Positions 27,560 through 34,931 of a DNA stretch of 64,000 nucleotides are shown in pieces. The position numbers were made by a program, and so were the translations under genes. A model generated the notes under the pieces. The model was not told where the DNA came from. It saw nothing but the letters and a program-made list of their open reading frames with translations, and searched no databases. The DNA comes from JBCBSP01 sp039819095 (lineage in GTDB: Bacteria > Pseudomonadota > Alphaproteobacteria > Caulobacterales > Maricaulaceae). Each line of letters opens with the position of its first letter. Positions within the stretch are counted from its first letter, which is position 1. Location: the NCBI GenBank assembly GCA_039819095.1, contig JBCBSP010000006.1:1-64000 (forward strand), written 5' to 3'.

Positions 27560-28835
27560 GTTTGAGATGTGGATGGCGTGGGCGGCACTGTCCATCCTCG
27601 TCCTCATCCTGTTGTCCGGCTTCTTTTCCGGGTCGGAAACCGCGCTGACGGCGACGTCGAAGGCGCGCATGATGACCCTTGAAAAAGACGGCGATAACGG
27701 TCGCCAGCCGACCCGCGTTCTGCACCTGATCTCCGACCGGGAGAGCCTCATCGGCGCGATCCTGTTGGGCAATAACCTGGTCAACATCCTGGCCTCCTCC
27801 ATCGCCGCAGCCGTCTTCCTGGCGCTGTTCGGCGAGGCCGGCGTGCCGATCGCGACCCTGGTCATGACCGCGCTGGTGCTGATCTTCGCTGAGGTCCTGC
27901 CCAAGACCTACGCGCTATCGAACCCGGAGCGCATGGCGCTGGTCGTATCCTTGCCGCTGCGCATCGTTGTGGCGGTGTTTTCGCCCGTGGTGGCGGCCGT
28001 GCAGACGGTCGTGCGCGGCGTGCTGCGCATGCTGGGCGCGAATGTGGAAGGCCCGGTCCTGTCCTCGCACGAGGAGTTGCGCGGCCATATCGATCTGCAT
28101 CACCAGGAAGGCGGGGTGGTGAAAACCGACCGCGACATGCTGGGCGGGGTGCTCGATCTGCGCGAACTGACCGTGGACGACATCATGCGTCATCGCAAAA
28201 ACCTGGTGATGCTCGACCTGTCCGAACCGGTGGCGGACGTGGTCGATGCAGCGCTCAGCTCGCCGCACACCCGACTGCCGCTTTACCATTCCGACCCGGA
28301 GAATATTGTCGGGGTGCTGCATGTGCGCGACCTGGCGCGCGCTCTGCACCAGGCCGGCGGCGACGCCAGCAAGGTTGATATCAAATCCATCCAGCGCGAG
28401 CCCTGGTTCATCCCGGAAACCACCGCAGTCCAGGACCAGCTCGCCGCCTTCCGTCGCAAGCGTGAGCACTTCGCCATCGTGGTGGACGAATACGGCGCGC
28501 TGATGGGCGTGGTGACGCTGGAAGACATTCTGGAAGAAATCGTCGGCGAGATCGAAGATGAACACGATGTGGCGGTTGAAGGGCTGAACCGTCAGGCCGA
28601 CGGCTCGGTTCTGGTCGATGGCATCGCCGGCATTCGCGACGTGAACCGCGCGCTTGACTGGGAGCTGCCGGACGAGGAGGCGGTGACCATCGCCGGCCTC
28701 GTCATCCACGAAGCCCAGACCATTCCCGACAAGGGCCAGGTCTTTAGCTTCCACGGCGTGCGCTTTGAAATCCTGGAGCGCCGCCGCAACCAGATCAGCC
28801 AGCTTCGGCTGAAAAAGGAACCGGAGGAGGAGTGA
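27549..28835 (+). CDS. CNNM/CorC-family transporter (HlyC/CorC)
   Basis: A 428-residue membrane protein. An N-terminal DUF21/CNNM transmembrane domain spans about 1-190 with GFFSGSETALTATSKARM, ILLGNNLVNILASSIA and EVLPKTYALSNPERM. A CBS-domain pair follows at about 205-325 (VDDIMRHRKNLVMLDL, FAIVVDEYGALMGVVTLED) and a CorC_HlyC domain at about 340-420. Family members export magnesium or other divalent cations or regulate such flux; some were annotated as hemolysins without good cause. Ends one base before convergent bolA. It is third in aroK-aroB-CNNM, an order frequent in alphaproteobacteria. Confidence 0.93.
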   Translation: MSVEFEMWMAWAALSILVLILLSGFFSGSETALTATSKARMMTLEKDGDNGRQPTRVLHLISDRESLIGAILLGNNLVNILASSIAAAVFLALFGEAGVPIATLVMTALVLIFAEVLPKTYALSNPERMALVVSLPLRIVVAVFSPVVAAVQTVVRGVLRMLGANVEGPVLSSHEELRGHIDLHHQEGGVVKTDRDMLGGVLDLRELTVDDIMRHRKNLVMLDLSEPVADVVDAALSSPHTRLPLYHSDPENIVGVLHVRDLARALHQAGGDASKVDIKSIQREPWFIPETTAVQDQLAAFRRKREHFAIVVDEYGALMGVVTLEDILEEIVGEIEDEHDVAVEGLNRQADGSVLVDGIAGIRDVNRALDWELPDEEAVTIAGLVIHEAQTIPDKGQVFSFHGVRFEILERRRNQISQLRLKKEPEEE

Positions 28836-29105
28836 TTACTCTCCTGGCCCTTTCGCCTTGATCGCGAGCGCGTGCACCGGACCGGCGAGCTCGTCTTTGA
28901 GCGCCTGATTGACCATGCGGTGACGCTCGATCCGGCTCTTGCCCTCAAACGCCGCAGACACGATCTCCACCATGAAGTGGCTTTCGCCGCCTCCGGGTGA
29001 GCCCGCATGGCCGGCATGGGAGGCGCTGTCATCGTGAATGACGAGCTCAACAGGGTCGAACGCCGTCCTGAGCGCGGTCTCAATGCGCGAGCTGACCAAT
29101 CCCAT
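28836..29105 (-). CDS. BolA family protein
   Basis: An 89-residue BolA-type protein with VELVIHDDSASHAGHAG, SHFMVEIVSAAFEGKSRIER and HRMVNQALKDEL, including the conserved His in the HAG and RHR regions that binds iron-sulfur clusters with monothiol glutaredoxins. The ATG at 29103-29105 follows GGAGG. BolA proteins act in iron-sulfur trafficking and stress response. The stop directly abuts the CNNM stop from the other strand. It is divergent from the J-domain gene. Confidence 0.95.
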   Translation of the reverse strand: MGLVSSRIETALRTAFDPVELVIHDDSASHAGHAGSPGGGESHFMVEIVSAAFEGKSRIERHRMVNQALKDELAGPVHALAIKAKGPGE

Positions 29106-29192
29106 CTTCGCCTCCTTCAACAGCGGACCGGCTGATTGTCACAGCCGTGTTCATTGCCCGCTTACCCGGCGCGCACCATACTTGTTCACCTC

Positions 29193-29831
29193 ATGGATGA
29201 CAGCTTCGAATATACGCCGCGCTTCGTGGACATACGCATCAAGCCTCCCAAGGACGAACCTTCGGCGGCCGAGCGCGTATGCGAGTATCCCGGCTGTCGC
29301 AAGCACGCCGGCGCGCGCGCGCCCAAATCGCCGACGCGCCAGAGCGAGTATTACTGGTTCTGTCAGGAGCACGCCGGCGAGTACAATAAGTCCTGGGACT
29401 TTTTCGACGGTATGGACGACATCGCCAAGCAGGCGTTCTACGACGCCAGCGCGAACGGGCACCGACCGACCTGGAGCTTCTCAGCCGGTTCTTCGACCCG
29501 CCGGCGCGCTCAGAGCGCCAGCGTGGACTGGAGCCAGGTCTTCCGTGATCCGTTCTCGCTGTTCGGCGACCGCCCGCCGCCCGGCTGGAAGCCCGGCGCG
29601 CAGGGCCCCGCCGAGGGCGTGCGCAAGCCGCGCCCCGGCCGCCTGCAGGAACGCGCGCTGGAAACGCTCGGCCTGGAGCTTGGCGCAGGCAAGGCGCAGG
29701 TTCGCAAGAGCTATGCGGAGAAGGTCCGCCTCTATCATCCCGATTCCAATGGCGGCGACCGGTCGATGGAAGACCGCCTGCAGAAGGTGGTCGCCGCCTA
29801 TCAGATCCTGAAAAGCGCCGGTCTCGCCTGA
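29193..29831 (+). CDS. J-domain protein (DnaJ-like, C-terminal J domain)
   Basis: A 212-residue protein with the J domain at its C-terminus (about 150-212): ALETLGLELGAGKAQVRKSY followed by AEKVRLYHPDSNGGDR. The HPD tripeptide needed to stimulate Hsp70 ATPase is intact. The N-terminal half has a CEYPGCRKHAG and WFCQEHAGEYN arrangement (three Cys and His residues) that may bind zinc. This architecture beside bolA and cobS is common in alphaproteobacteria. It probably acts as a DnaK co-chaperone with an unknown client. Start ATG 29193. Confidence 0.9.
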   Translation: MDDSFEYTPRFVDIRIKPPKDEPSAAERVCEYPGCRKHAGARAPKSPTRQSEYYWFCQEHAGEYNKSWDFFDGMDDIAKQAFYDASANGHRPTWSFSAGSSTRRRAQSASVDWSQVFRDPFSLFGDRPPPGWKPGAQGPAEGVRKPRPGRLQERALETLGLELGAGKAQVRKSYAEKVRLYHPDSNGGDRSMEDRLQKVVAAYQILKSAGLA

Positions 29832-29948
29832 GGTCGATTGCTGCGCTGCGGTGGCGCTGAATGCGCCCGCGCGCTAACTAAGGCGCTGACCGGCGTGCGC
29901 GCCGCTCCAGAGCCCGCCTTCGCCCCGCCTCGCCAAGGACTTTTGTGC

Positions 29949-30938
29949 ATGACCGACACCGCCCTCGCCAGCCTGGCTCCCGACACCGTCGCCGATTGTC
30001 AGGCCCTGTTCGGCTTTGATCCGGGCTTTGAAGTCGCCGCCTTCTCTACCCGCGATGAGCACGCGCCTGAGATCGATCCGACCTACGTGTTCGACCCGGC
30101 CACCACGCGCGCCATTCTCGCCGGCTTCGCCTTCAATCGCCGGGTGATGATCCAAGGCTATCACGGCACGGGTAAATCCACACACGTCGAGCAGGTCGCG
30201 GCGCGGCTGAACTGGCCCATGGTGCGGGTCAATCTAGACAGCCATGTCAGCCGGATCGACCTGGTCGGCAAGGACGTGATCGTCCTTAAAGACGGCAAGC
30301 AGATCACCGAATTTCAGGAAGGCATTCTGCCTTGGGCTGTGCAGCGTCCGGTCGCGCTTCTGTTCGACGAGTATGACGCCGGCCGACCGGACGTGATGTT
30401 CGTCATCCAGCGCGTGCTGGAAGCCTCAGGCTCACTGACTTTGCTGGACCAGACCAAGGTGATCCGCCCCAACCCCAATTTCCGCCTCTTTGCGACCACC
30501 AACACGGTGGGCCTGGGTGACACGACGGGGCTTTATCACGGCACCCAGCAGATCAATCAGGGCCAGATGGACCGCTGGTCGATCGTGTCCACGCTGAACT
30601 ATCTGCCGACCGAAACCGAGAACGAGATCGTCGCGGCCAAGCTTGGCGAACAGGCCAGCTCAGACGCGGCGAGAAAACAGATCGAAGACATGGTCAAGGT
30701 CGCCGACCTGACGCGCGAAGCCTTCGTCAACGGTGATCTGTCCACAGTGATGAGCCCGCGCACCGTTCTGACCTGGGCGGAGAACGCTCAGATTTTCGGC
30801 GATCCGGGGCACGCCTTCCGGCTGACCTTCCTAAACAAGTGCGATGAGCTTGAGCGGCCTATTGTGGCGGAGTTCTATCAGCGTGTTTTCGGTGAGACGC
30901 TGAGCGAGAGCCCGGTGAAGCCCGGACGCGCGGCGTAG
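29949..30938 (+). CDS. cobS: cobaltochelatase subunit CobS
   Basis: The 329-residue AAA+ subunit of aerobic cobaltochelatase, which with CobT energises CobN to insert cobalt into hydrogenobyrinate diamide in B12 synthesis. The Walker A motif is QGYHGTGKSTHVEQVA, Walker B is ALLFDEYDAGRPDVMFV, and sensor-like FRLFATTNTVGLGDTTG follows. An N-terminal zinc-binding-like FGFDPGFEVAAFS opens the protein. ATG 29949 follows AAGGA; frames open further upstream are not supported. cobT follows 17 bases later. cobN is not in the window. Confidence 0.97.
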   Translation: MTDTALASLAPDTVADCQALFGFDPGFEVAAFSTRDEHAPEIDPTYVFDPATTRAILAGFAFNRRVMIQGYHGTGKSTHVEQVAARLNWPMVRVNLDSHVSRIDLVGKDVIVLKDGKQITEFQEGILPWAVQRPVALLFDEYDAGRPDVMFVIQRVLEASGSLTLLDQTKVIRPNPNFRLFATTNTVGLGDTTGLYHGTQQINQGQMDRWSIVSTLNYLPTETENEIVAAKLGEQASSDAARKQIEDMVKVADLTREAFVNGDLSTVMSPRTVLTWAENAQIFGDPGHAFRLTFLNKCDELERPIVAEFYQRVFGETLSESPVKPGRAA

Positions 30939-30955
30939 CCGCCGGGGCCGCACTG

Positions 30956-32893
30956 ATGAGCGACGCTGAAGCACCGTCTGAAACGTTCAAGCGCGCCCTG
31001 ACCGCGACGACGCGCGCCGTCGCGCGGGACCGAGAGCTGGACGTTCGGTTCGGCGGCGAGATTTCAGGTCTGGTTCGCGGTCGCGTCCTGCTTCCAACGC
31101 CGCCGGAAAGCTTAACCGAGAGCGAGGTCGCCAGCCTGCGCGGCAAAGCCGACGCCGCCGCGCTTCGCATGGCCCGTCACGATGCCGGCGCCCATCAGAA
31201 CGCCCTGCCGCCCGGCGCGCGGGCGCGCGCCATATTCGACGCCGCCGAACAGGCGCGTATCGAAGCGCTCGGCGCGCGCGATATGCGCGGCATGGGCGAT
31301 AATCTGGACGCGGCGCTGCGCGAGACCTGCCTGAAACAGGGCTGGAACGCCGCCGATGATCGTCAGAATGCTCCGCTGGCCGATGCGATCTCCATGCTGG
31401 TCCGCGAGCGTGTCTCGGGGCGGCCCTGCCCTGATGAAGCCCGCGGGCTGATGAAAGTCTGGCGCGAAGATGTCGAGCAGGCTGCCGGCGATGCGCTGGA
31501 TGCGCTGGCAGAAACCGCCGACGATCAGAGCGCCTTCGCCGCCGCGCTGCGCCAGGTGATCCGTGATCTGGACCTGTCTGACGAGCTGGGCGAAGAACCC
31601 GACGAAGACGAGCGCGACGATGACGCTGAAGACGACGCCGGCGTGGAGAGCGAGCCGCAGGACGGCGACGAGGACAGCGATCAGGACCCGGATACGGGTG
31701 AAGATGACCAGTCTGAAGACGCCCGCGGCACATCCGCGGACGAGGACGACATCCATTTCGCCGAGGACAGCCAGAACCGCGTCGAGGCCGATGAGGATCA
31801 GACCGAAACCGCCCAGGCCGCCCGACCGAACTGGGTGCGGCCTGAGGGCGAGGACCCCAATGCCTACAAGGTCTTCACCACCCAGTTCGACGAGGTGATC
31901 CAGGCCGCTGATCTGTGCGACTCTGAAGAACTGGCGCGCCTGCGCCGAAATCTCGATCAGCACCTGAAGGGTCTGGAAAACGCCGTCGGGCGGCTGGCGA
32001 ACCGGCTGCAGCGGCGCCTGATGGCCCAGCAGCAGCGCGCCTGGAGCTTTGATCTGGAGGAAGGCGTGCTGGATCCGGCGCGCCTGCCGCGCGTGATCAC
32101 CGACCCGCTCTCGGCGCTGACCTACAAGCAGGAGACCGACACCGAGTTTCGCGACACGGTCGTAACCCTGCTGATCGATAATTCCGGCTCGATGCGCGGT
32201 CGGCCTATCCTGGTGGCGGCGGCCTGCGCGGACATATTGGCGCGCACGCTGGAGCGGTGCGGGGTGAAAACCGAAATCCTCGGCTTCACCACACGCGCCT
32301 GGAAAGGCGGACGCTCCAAGGAGGAGTGGATCGCTCAAGGCAAGAAGCCCAATCCGGGCCGACTCAATGATCTGCGTCATATCATCTACAAGGCCGCCGA
32401 TGCGCCCTGGCGGCGCACGCGGCCCAATCTGGGTCTGATGCTGCGCGATGGGCTTTTGAAGGAAAACATCGACGGCGAAGCGCTGATGTGGGCGTTTCGG
32501 CGCCTGGCGGCGCGGCCTGAACAGCGGCGCATTTTGATGGTGATCTCCGATGGCGCGCCGGTGGATGACGGCACCCAGTCCGCCAATTCTCCAGCCTATC
32601 TGGAAAAGCATCTGCGCGAGGTGATCAGCCTGATCGAGACCCGTTCTGAAGTGGAACTCCTGGCCATCGGCATCGGCCACGACGTGACGCGCTATTATCG
32701 CCGCGCGGTGACCATTCTGGATGTCGAACAGCTCGCCGGCGCCATGACCGAACAGCTGGCCTCCCTGTTTGACGAGGACGGTCGCGCCAGCCCCGGGCGC
32801 GCCCTGCATCAGCCGCCTTCGTCACGCGAACGCAGTAAAGATGCGCTAAGCGCTCTCAAACGCGCCGTTTCGAGCGATATCGGGAGACTGTGA
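30956..32893 (+). CDS. cobT: cobaltochelatase subunit CobT
   Basis: The 645-residue partner of CobS. The N-terminal helical region (1-205) is followed by a very acidic linker at about 208-265 rich in Asp, Glu and Gln (EEPDEDERDDDAEDDAG). A VWA/MIDAS domain then occupies about 395-610 with the metal motif LLIDNSGSMRGRPILVAA and MVISDGAPVDDGT. CobT and CobS form the ring complex that activates CobN. The stop TGA overlaps the ATG of the next gene, so a shared transcript with the phytase-like lipoprotein is likely. Confidence 0.97.
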   Translation: MSDAEAPSETFKRALTATTRAVARDRELDVRFGGEISGLVRGRVLLPTPPESLTESEVASLRGKADAAALRMARHDAGAHQNALPPGARARAIFDAAEQARIEALGARDMRGMGDNLDAALRETCLKQGWNAADDRQNAPLADAISMLVRERVSGRPCPDEARGLMKVWREDVEQAAGDALDALAETADDQSAFAAALRQVIRDLDLSDELGEEPDEDERDDDAEDDAGVESEPQDGDEDSDQDPDTGEDDQSEDARGTSADEDDIHFAEDSQNRVEADEDQTETAQAARPNWVRPEGEDPNAYKVFTTQFDEVIQAADLCDSEELARLRRNLDQHLKGLENAVGRLANRLQRRLMAQQQRAWSFDLEEGVLDPARLPRVITDPLSALTYKQETDTEFRDTVVTLLIDNSGSMRGRPILVAAACADILARTLERCGVKTEILGFTTRAWKGGRSKEEWIAQGKKPNPGRLNDLRHIIYKAADAPWRRTRPNLGLMLRDGLLKENIDGEALMWAFRRLAARPEQRRILMVISDGAPVDDGTQSANSPAYLEKHLREVISLIETRSEVELLAIGIGHDVTRYYRRAVTILDVEQLAGAMTEQLASLFDEDGRASPGRALHQPPSSRERSKDALSALKRAVSSDIGRL

Positions 32894-33909
32894 TGAAACC
32901 GGCCCTCGCCGCCCTCTTGCTCTGGCCTGCGCTGATTCTTCTGACGGGCTGCGGGGAGAGGCGCGAGGCGCCGGAGCTGATCGCTGAGCCGGTCGTGCTT
33001 GATCCTGCCGATCCGGACCGCAGTGAGGTCGGAGAACTGGTTTATCGCGGCGGGCTCGTGCTCAGCTCGGATGAAGAGCGCTTTGGCGGTATCTCCGCGA
33101 TCGAGATCAGCCGGGACGGCTCGCATATTCTGGCGCTGTCTGATCGCGGCGCCTGGTTCACTTTCTCACTGAGCCATGATCAGGACGCCCGACTGGCGGG
33201 TGCGCACGGGCTTCGGATTCACGATCTTCTGGACGCTGACGGGCGAGCGCTGAGCGGACCGGACGCGGACGCCGAAGGCCTCGCCCCGCTCGGCGGCGGG
33301 CGCTATGCGGTCAGCTTTGAACGAAATCACCGCATCGAAGTCTACGATCTCGGTGAGGACTGGGCGCAGCTGGATTCAGCTTACGCTGAACCCTTCCCGA
33401 CGCCGCCCGGCGCGGAGCGGCTCCGCGACAATGCCGGGCTGGAGGCGCTCGTTCCGCTTGATGACGGCGCGCTTCTGGCCGGCATCGAGCTGCCGATCAT
33501 TGACGGGCGGCCGCACACCTTCTGGCGTCTTGAAGACGGCGAAGCAACCGCGCAGGCGGTCCGGTTGGAACCCGGTTTCGGGCTGACGGCGCTCGCCCGC
33601 GTACCCGAGGACGCGCCGCAACGCCCTGGCGCGCTTCTGGCCGTGGAGCGCTTCTGGTCGCGTGATATCGGCAACCGGATCCGGGTGAGCATCTTGGCCG
33701 AGCAGGACGGGTCGGGAAGCGGTGAACTGACCGGTCGCCCTGAACTGCTCGCCGAGCTAACGCCGGACATGACCGTCGACAACATCGAAGGCCTCGCCAT
33801 CGCCGTGGTGAACGGTGAAGCCCGCCTCTTCCTGATCGCCGACGATAATTTCAACGCGCGCCAGCGCACCCTGCTTCTGAGTTTCGCGCTGACAGGCCGC
33901 GCTTCATGA
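32893..33909 (+). CDS. phytase-like esterase-domain lipoprotein
   Basis: A 338-residue lipoprotein (signal then LTGC at about residue 19-20) with an esterase-like activity of phytase domain (PF13449 type). Recognisable stretches are GGISAIEISRDGSHILALSD, DAEGLAPLGGGRYAVSFERN, DNAGLEALVPLDDGALLA and VDNIEGLAIAV, which are blades of a beta propeller. Catalytic function in this family is unproven despite the name. ATG 32893 overlaps the cobT stop. The coding region ends four bases before the convergent toxin-like gene, at the left boundary of the low-GC island. Confidence 0.88.
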   Translation: MKPALAALLLWPALILLTGCGERREAPELIAEPVVLDPADPDRSEVGELVYRGGLVLSSDEERFGGISAIEISRDGSHILALSDRGAWFTFSLSHDQDARLAGAHGLRIHDLLDADGRALSGPDADAEGLAPLGGGRYAVSFERNHRIEVYDLGEDWAQLDSAYAEPFPTPPGAERLRDNAGLEALVPLDDGALLAGIELPIIDGRPHTFWRLEDGEATAQAVRLEPGFGLTALARVPEDAPQRPGALLAVERFWSRDIGNRIRVSILAEQDGSGSGELTGRPELLAELTPDMTVDNIEGLAIAVVNGEARLFLIADDNFNARQRTLLLSFALTGRAS

Positions 33910-33913
33910 TCAG

Positions 33914-34849
33914 CTATTCCAGATCGCTTTTTTGAATGGTCTGCGTCGCCGCTGAGAAGTTCACACGCGACATGCGCGACGACCACTCATCGATCTGCGC
34001 CTTGCCGGAAGCATCCCATTCTGATCTGGGCTCATTTGTCAGGTCTGCGACCGCCTGCCAGTCAGACACGATCGCATCCAGCGCCGTCAGCGCGGTGGAT
34101 TGATCCTTGACCACCTCGTTCAGCTGGTTGACGACCATCGTCATCTGAGCGAGGTCGGCCGTCGCCTCGTCGAGCTCCGCCCATGCGTCGATCAGCTTGG
34201 ACAAGACATGCTTGGCGTCTTGGGTAAGGATGATCTGGTTGACCGCGTCTTTGCCAACCTGGGTCACGCCCTTCACAAGCGGCTCGATAGCCTCGCCTTC
34301 ACTGCCGACCGCAATCGCAACGTCCACCACGGTGGCGAAAATATCTTCGGCGGTTTTAAAGGCGCCCTCGGTGATTTTCTGCTCGTCCTCATCGAACTGG
34401 TCATTAAGCGTTTTAACCGTGCCAAGCAGGCTCTCAACCTTCTGCTTGTCGGCATCGCGGATCCCCTCGGTGATCGCGGTCAGTTCGTCGACAAGAGGCG
34501 CGCCTTCGCTGATCAGGTTGGTCACGTCATCGCACAGCGAGACCGCTTTCGGGGTCGGGCCGCCCGGATCGCCGTACAGGATGCTGCGAACTTCGCGCTG
34601 CGTGATGGCGTCGATCGAGTAGAGATGATGAATCTCGCGGGTCTGGGCGACGATTTGAGCATTGACCAGGCCCTCATAGTATTCTTCCCAGATGCGCTCC
34701 TGCCATTCGATGAATTTCTGAACCGTTTTGTTGTTAACAGGGTCCTTGGTGACAGCCTGGGGGAGCTTCGCAGCCTGCGAAGCCATGAGATAATTGTTCA
34801 CCGTGATCAGGTTGTTGAGGATGTCTATAACGGGCAGCGGTGCGGACAT
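33914..34849 (-). CDS. putative alpha-pore-forming toxin subunit B (helical)
   Basis: A 311-residue leaderless helical protein, probably the second subunit of a two-component alpha-pore-forming toxin. It opens MSAPLPVIDILNNLITVNNY, then two long amphipathic helical regions (about 35-165 and 210-300). Between them (164-209) is a moderately hydrophobic segment, TAEDIFATVVDVAIAVGSEG then EAIEPLVKGVTQVGKDAV, where ClyA/HBL/Cry6-type proteins carry the membrane head. The C-terminal SDWQAVADLTN resembles the tail region of such toxins. It has no enzyme motif. ATG 34847-34849 has TGGAGG at six bases. It lies 82 bases downstream of the larger toxin-like gene on the same strand, after a hairpin. Class inferred from architecture only; a helical scaffold is the alternative. 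Confidence 0.55.
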   Translation of the reverse strand: MSAPLPVIDILNNLITVNNYLMASQAAKLPQAVTKDPVNNKTVQKFIEWQERIWEEYYEGLVNAQIVAQTREIHHLYSIDAITQREVRSILYGDPGGPTPKAVSLCDDVTNLISEGAPLVDELTAITEGIRDADKQKVESLLGTVKTLNDQFDEDEQKITEGAFKTAEDIFATVVDVAIAVGSEGEAIEPLVKGVTQVGKDAVNQIILTQDAKHVLSKLIDAWAELDEATADLAQMTMVVNQLNEVVKDQSTALTALDAIVSDWQAVADLTNEPRSEWDASGKAQIDEWSSRMSRVNFSAATQTIQKSDLE

Positions 34850-34866
34850 GGACGCCTCCAATCGCG

Positions 34867-34910
34867 AAAAGAACCCCTGTCTCACCGCCCCTTTGGAGCG
34901 ATGAGACAGG
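34867..34910 (-). terminator. intercistronic hairpin, partial terminator of the toxin operon
   Basis: Read on the minus strand, CCTGTCTCA pairs with TGAGACAGG around an inner stem CGC/GCG and CC/GG with an AAA loop. With two U-G wobble pairs the stem is 16 bp without a mismatch. A tail GGTTCTTTT follows (34875 to 34867). On the plus strand the two wobble positions become C-A mismatches, so the hairpin is built for the minus-strand transcript. Its place between the two toxin-like genes suggests reduced expression of the second or mRNA stabilisation of the first. Confidence 0.7.
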
Positions 34911-34931
34911 CTGAAAGAGGGAAGGGAGCGG

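Noticed and set aside
31112..32809. 565-codon minus-strand reading frame
   Set aside because: Antisense to cobT with no recognisable domain; arises from the GC-rich third positions and the acidic linker of cobT.
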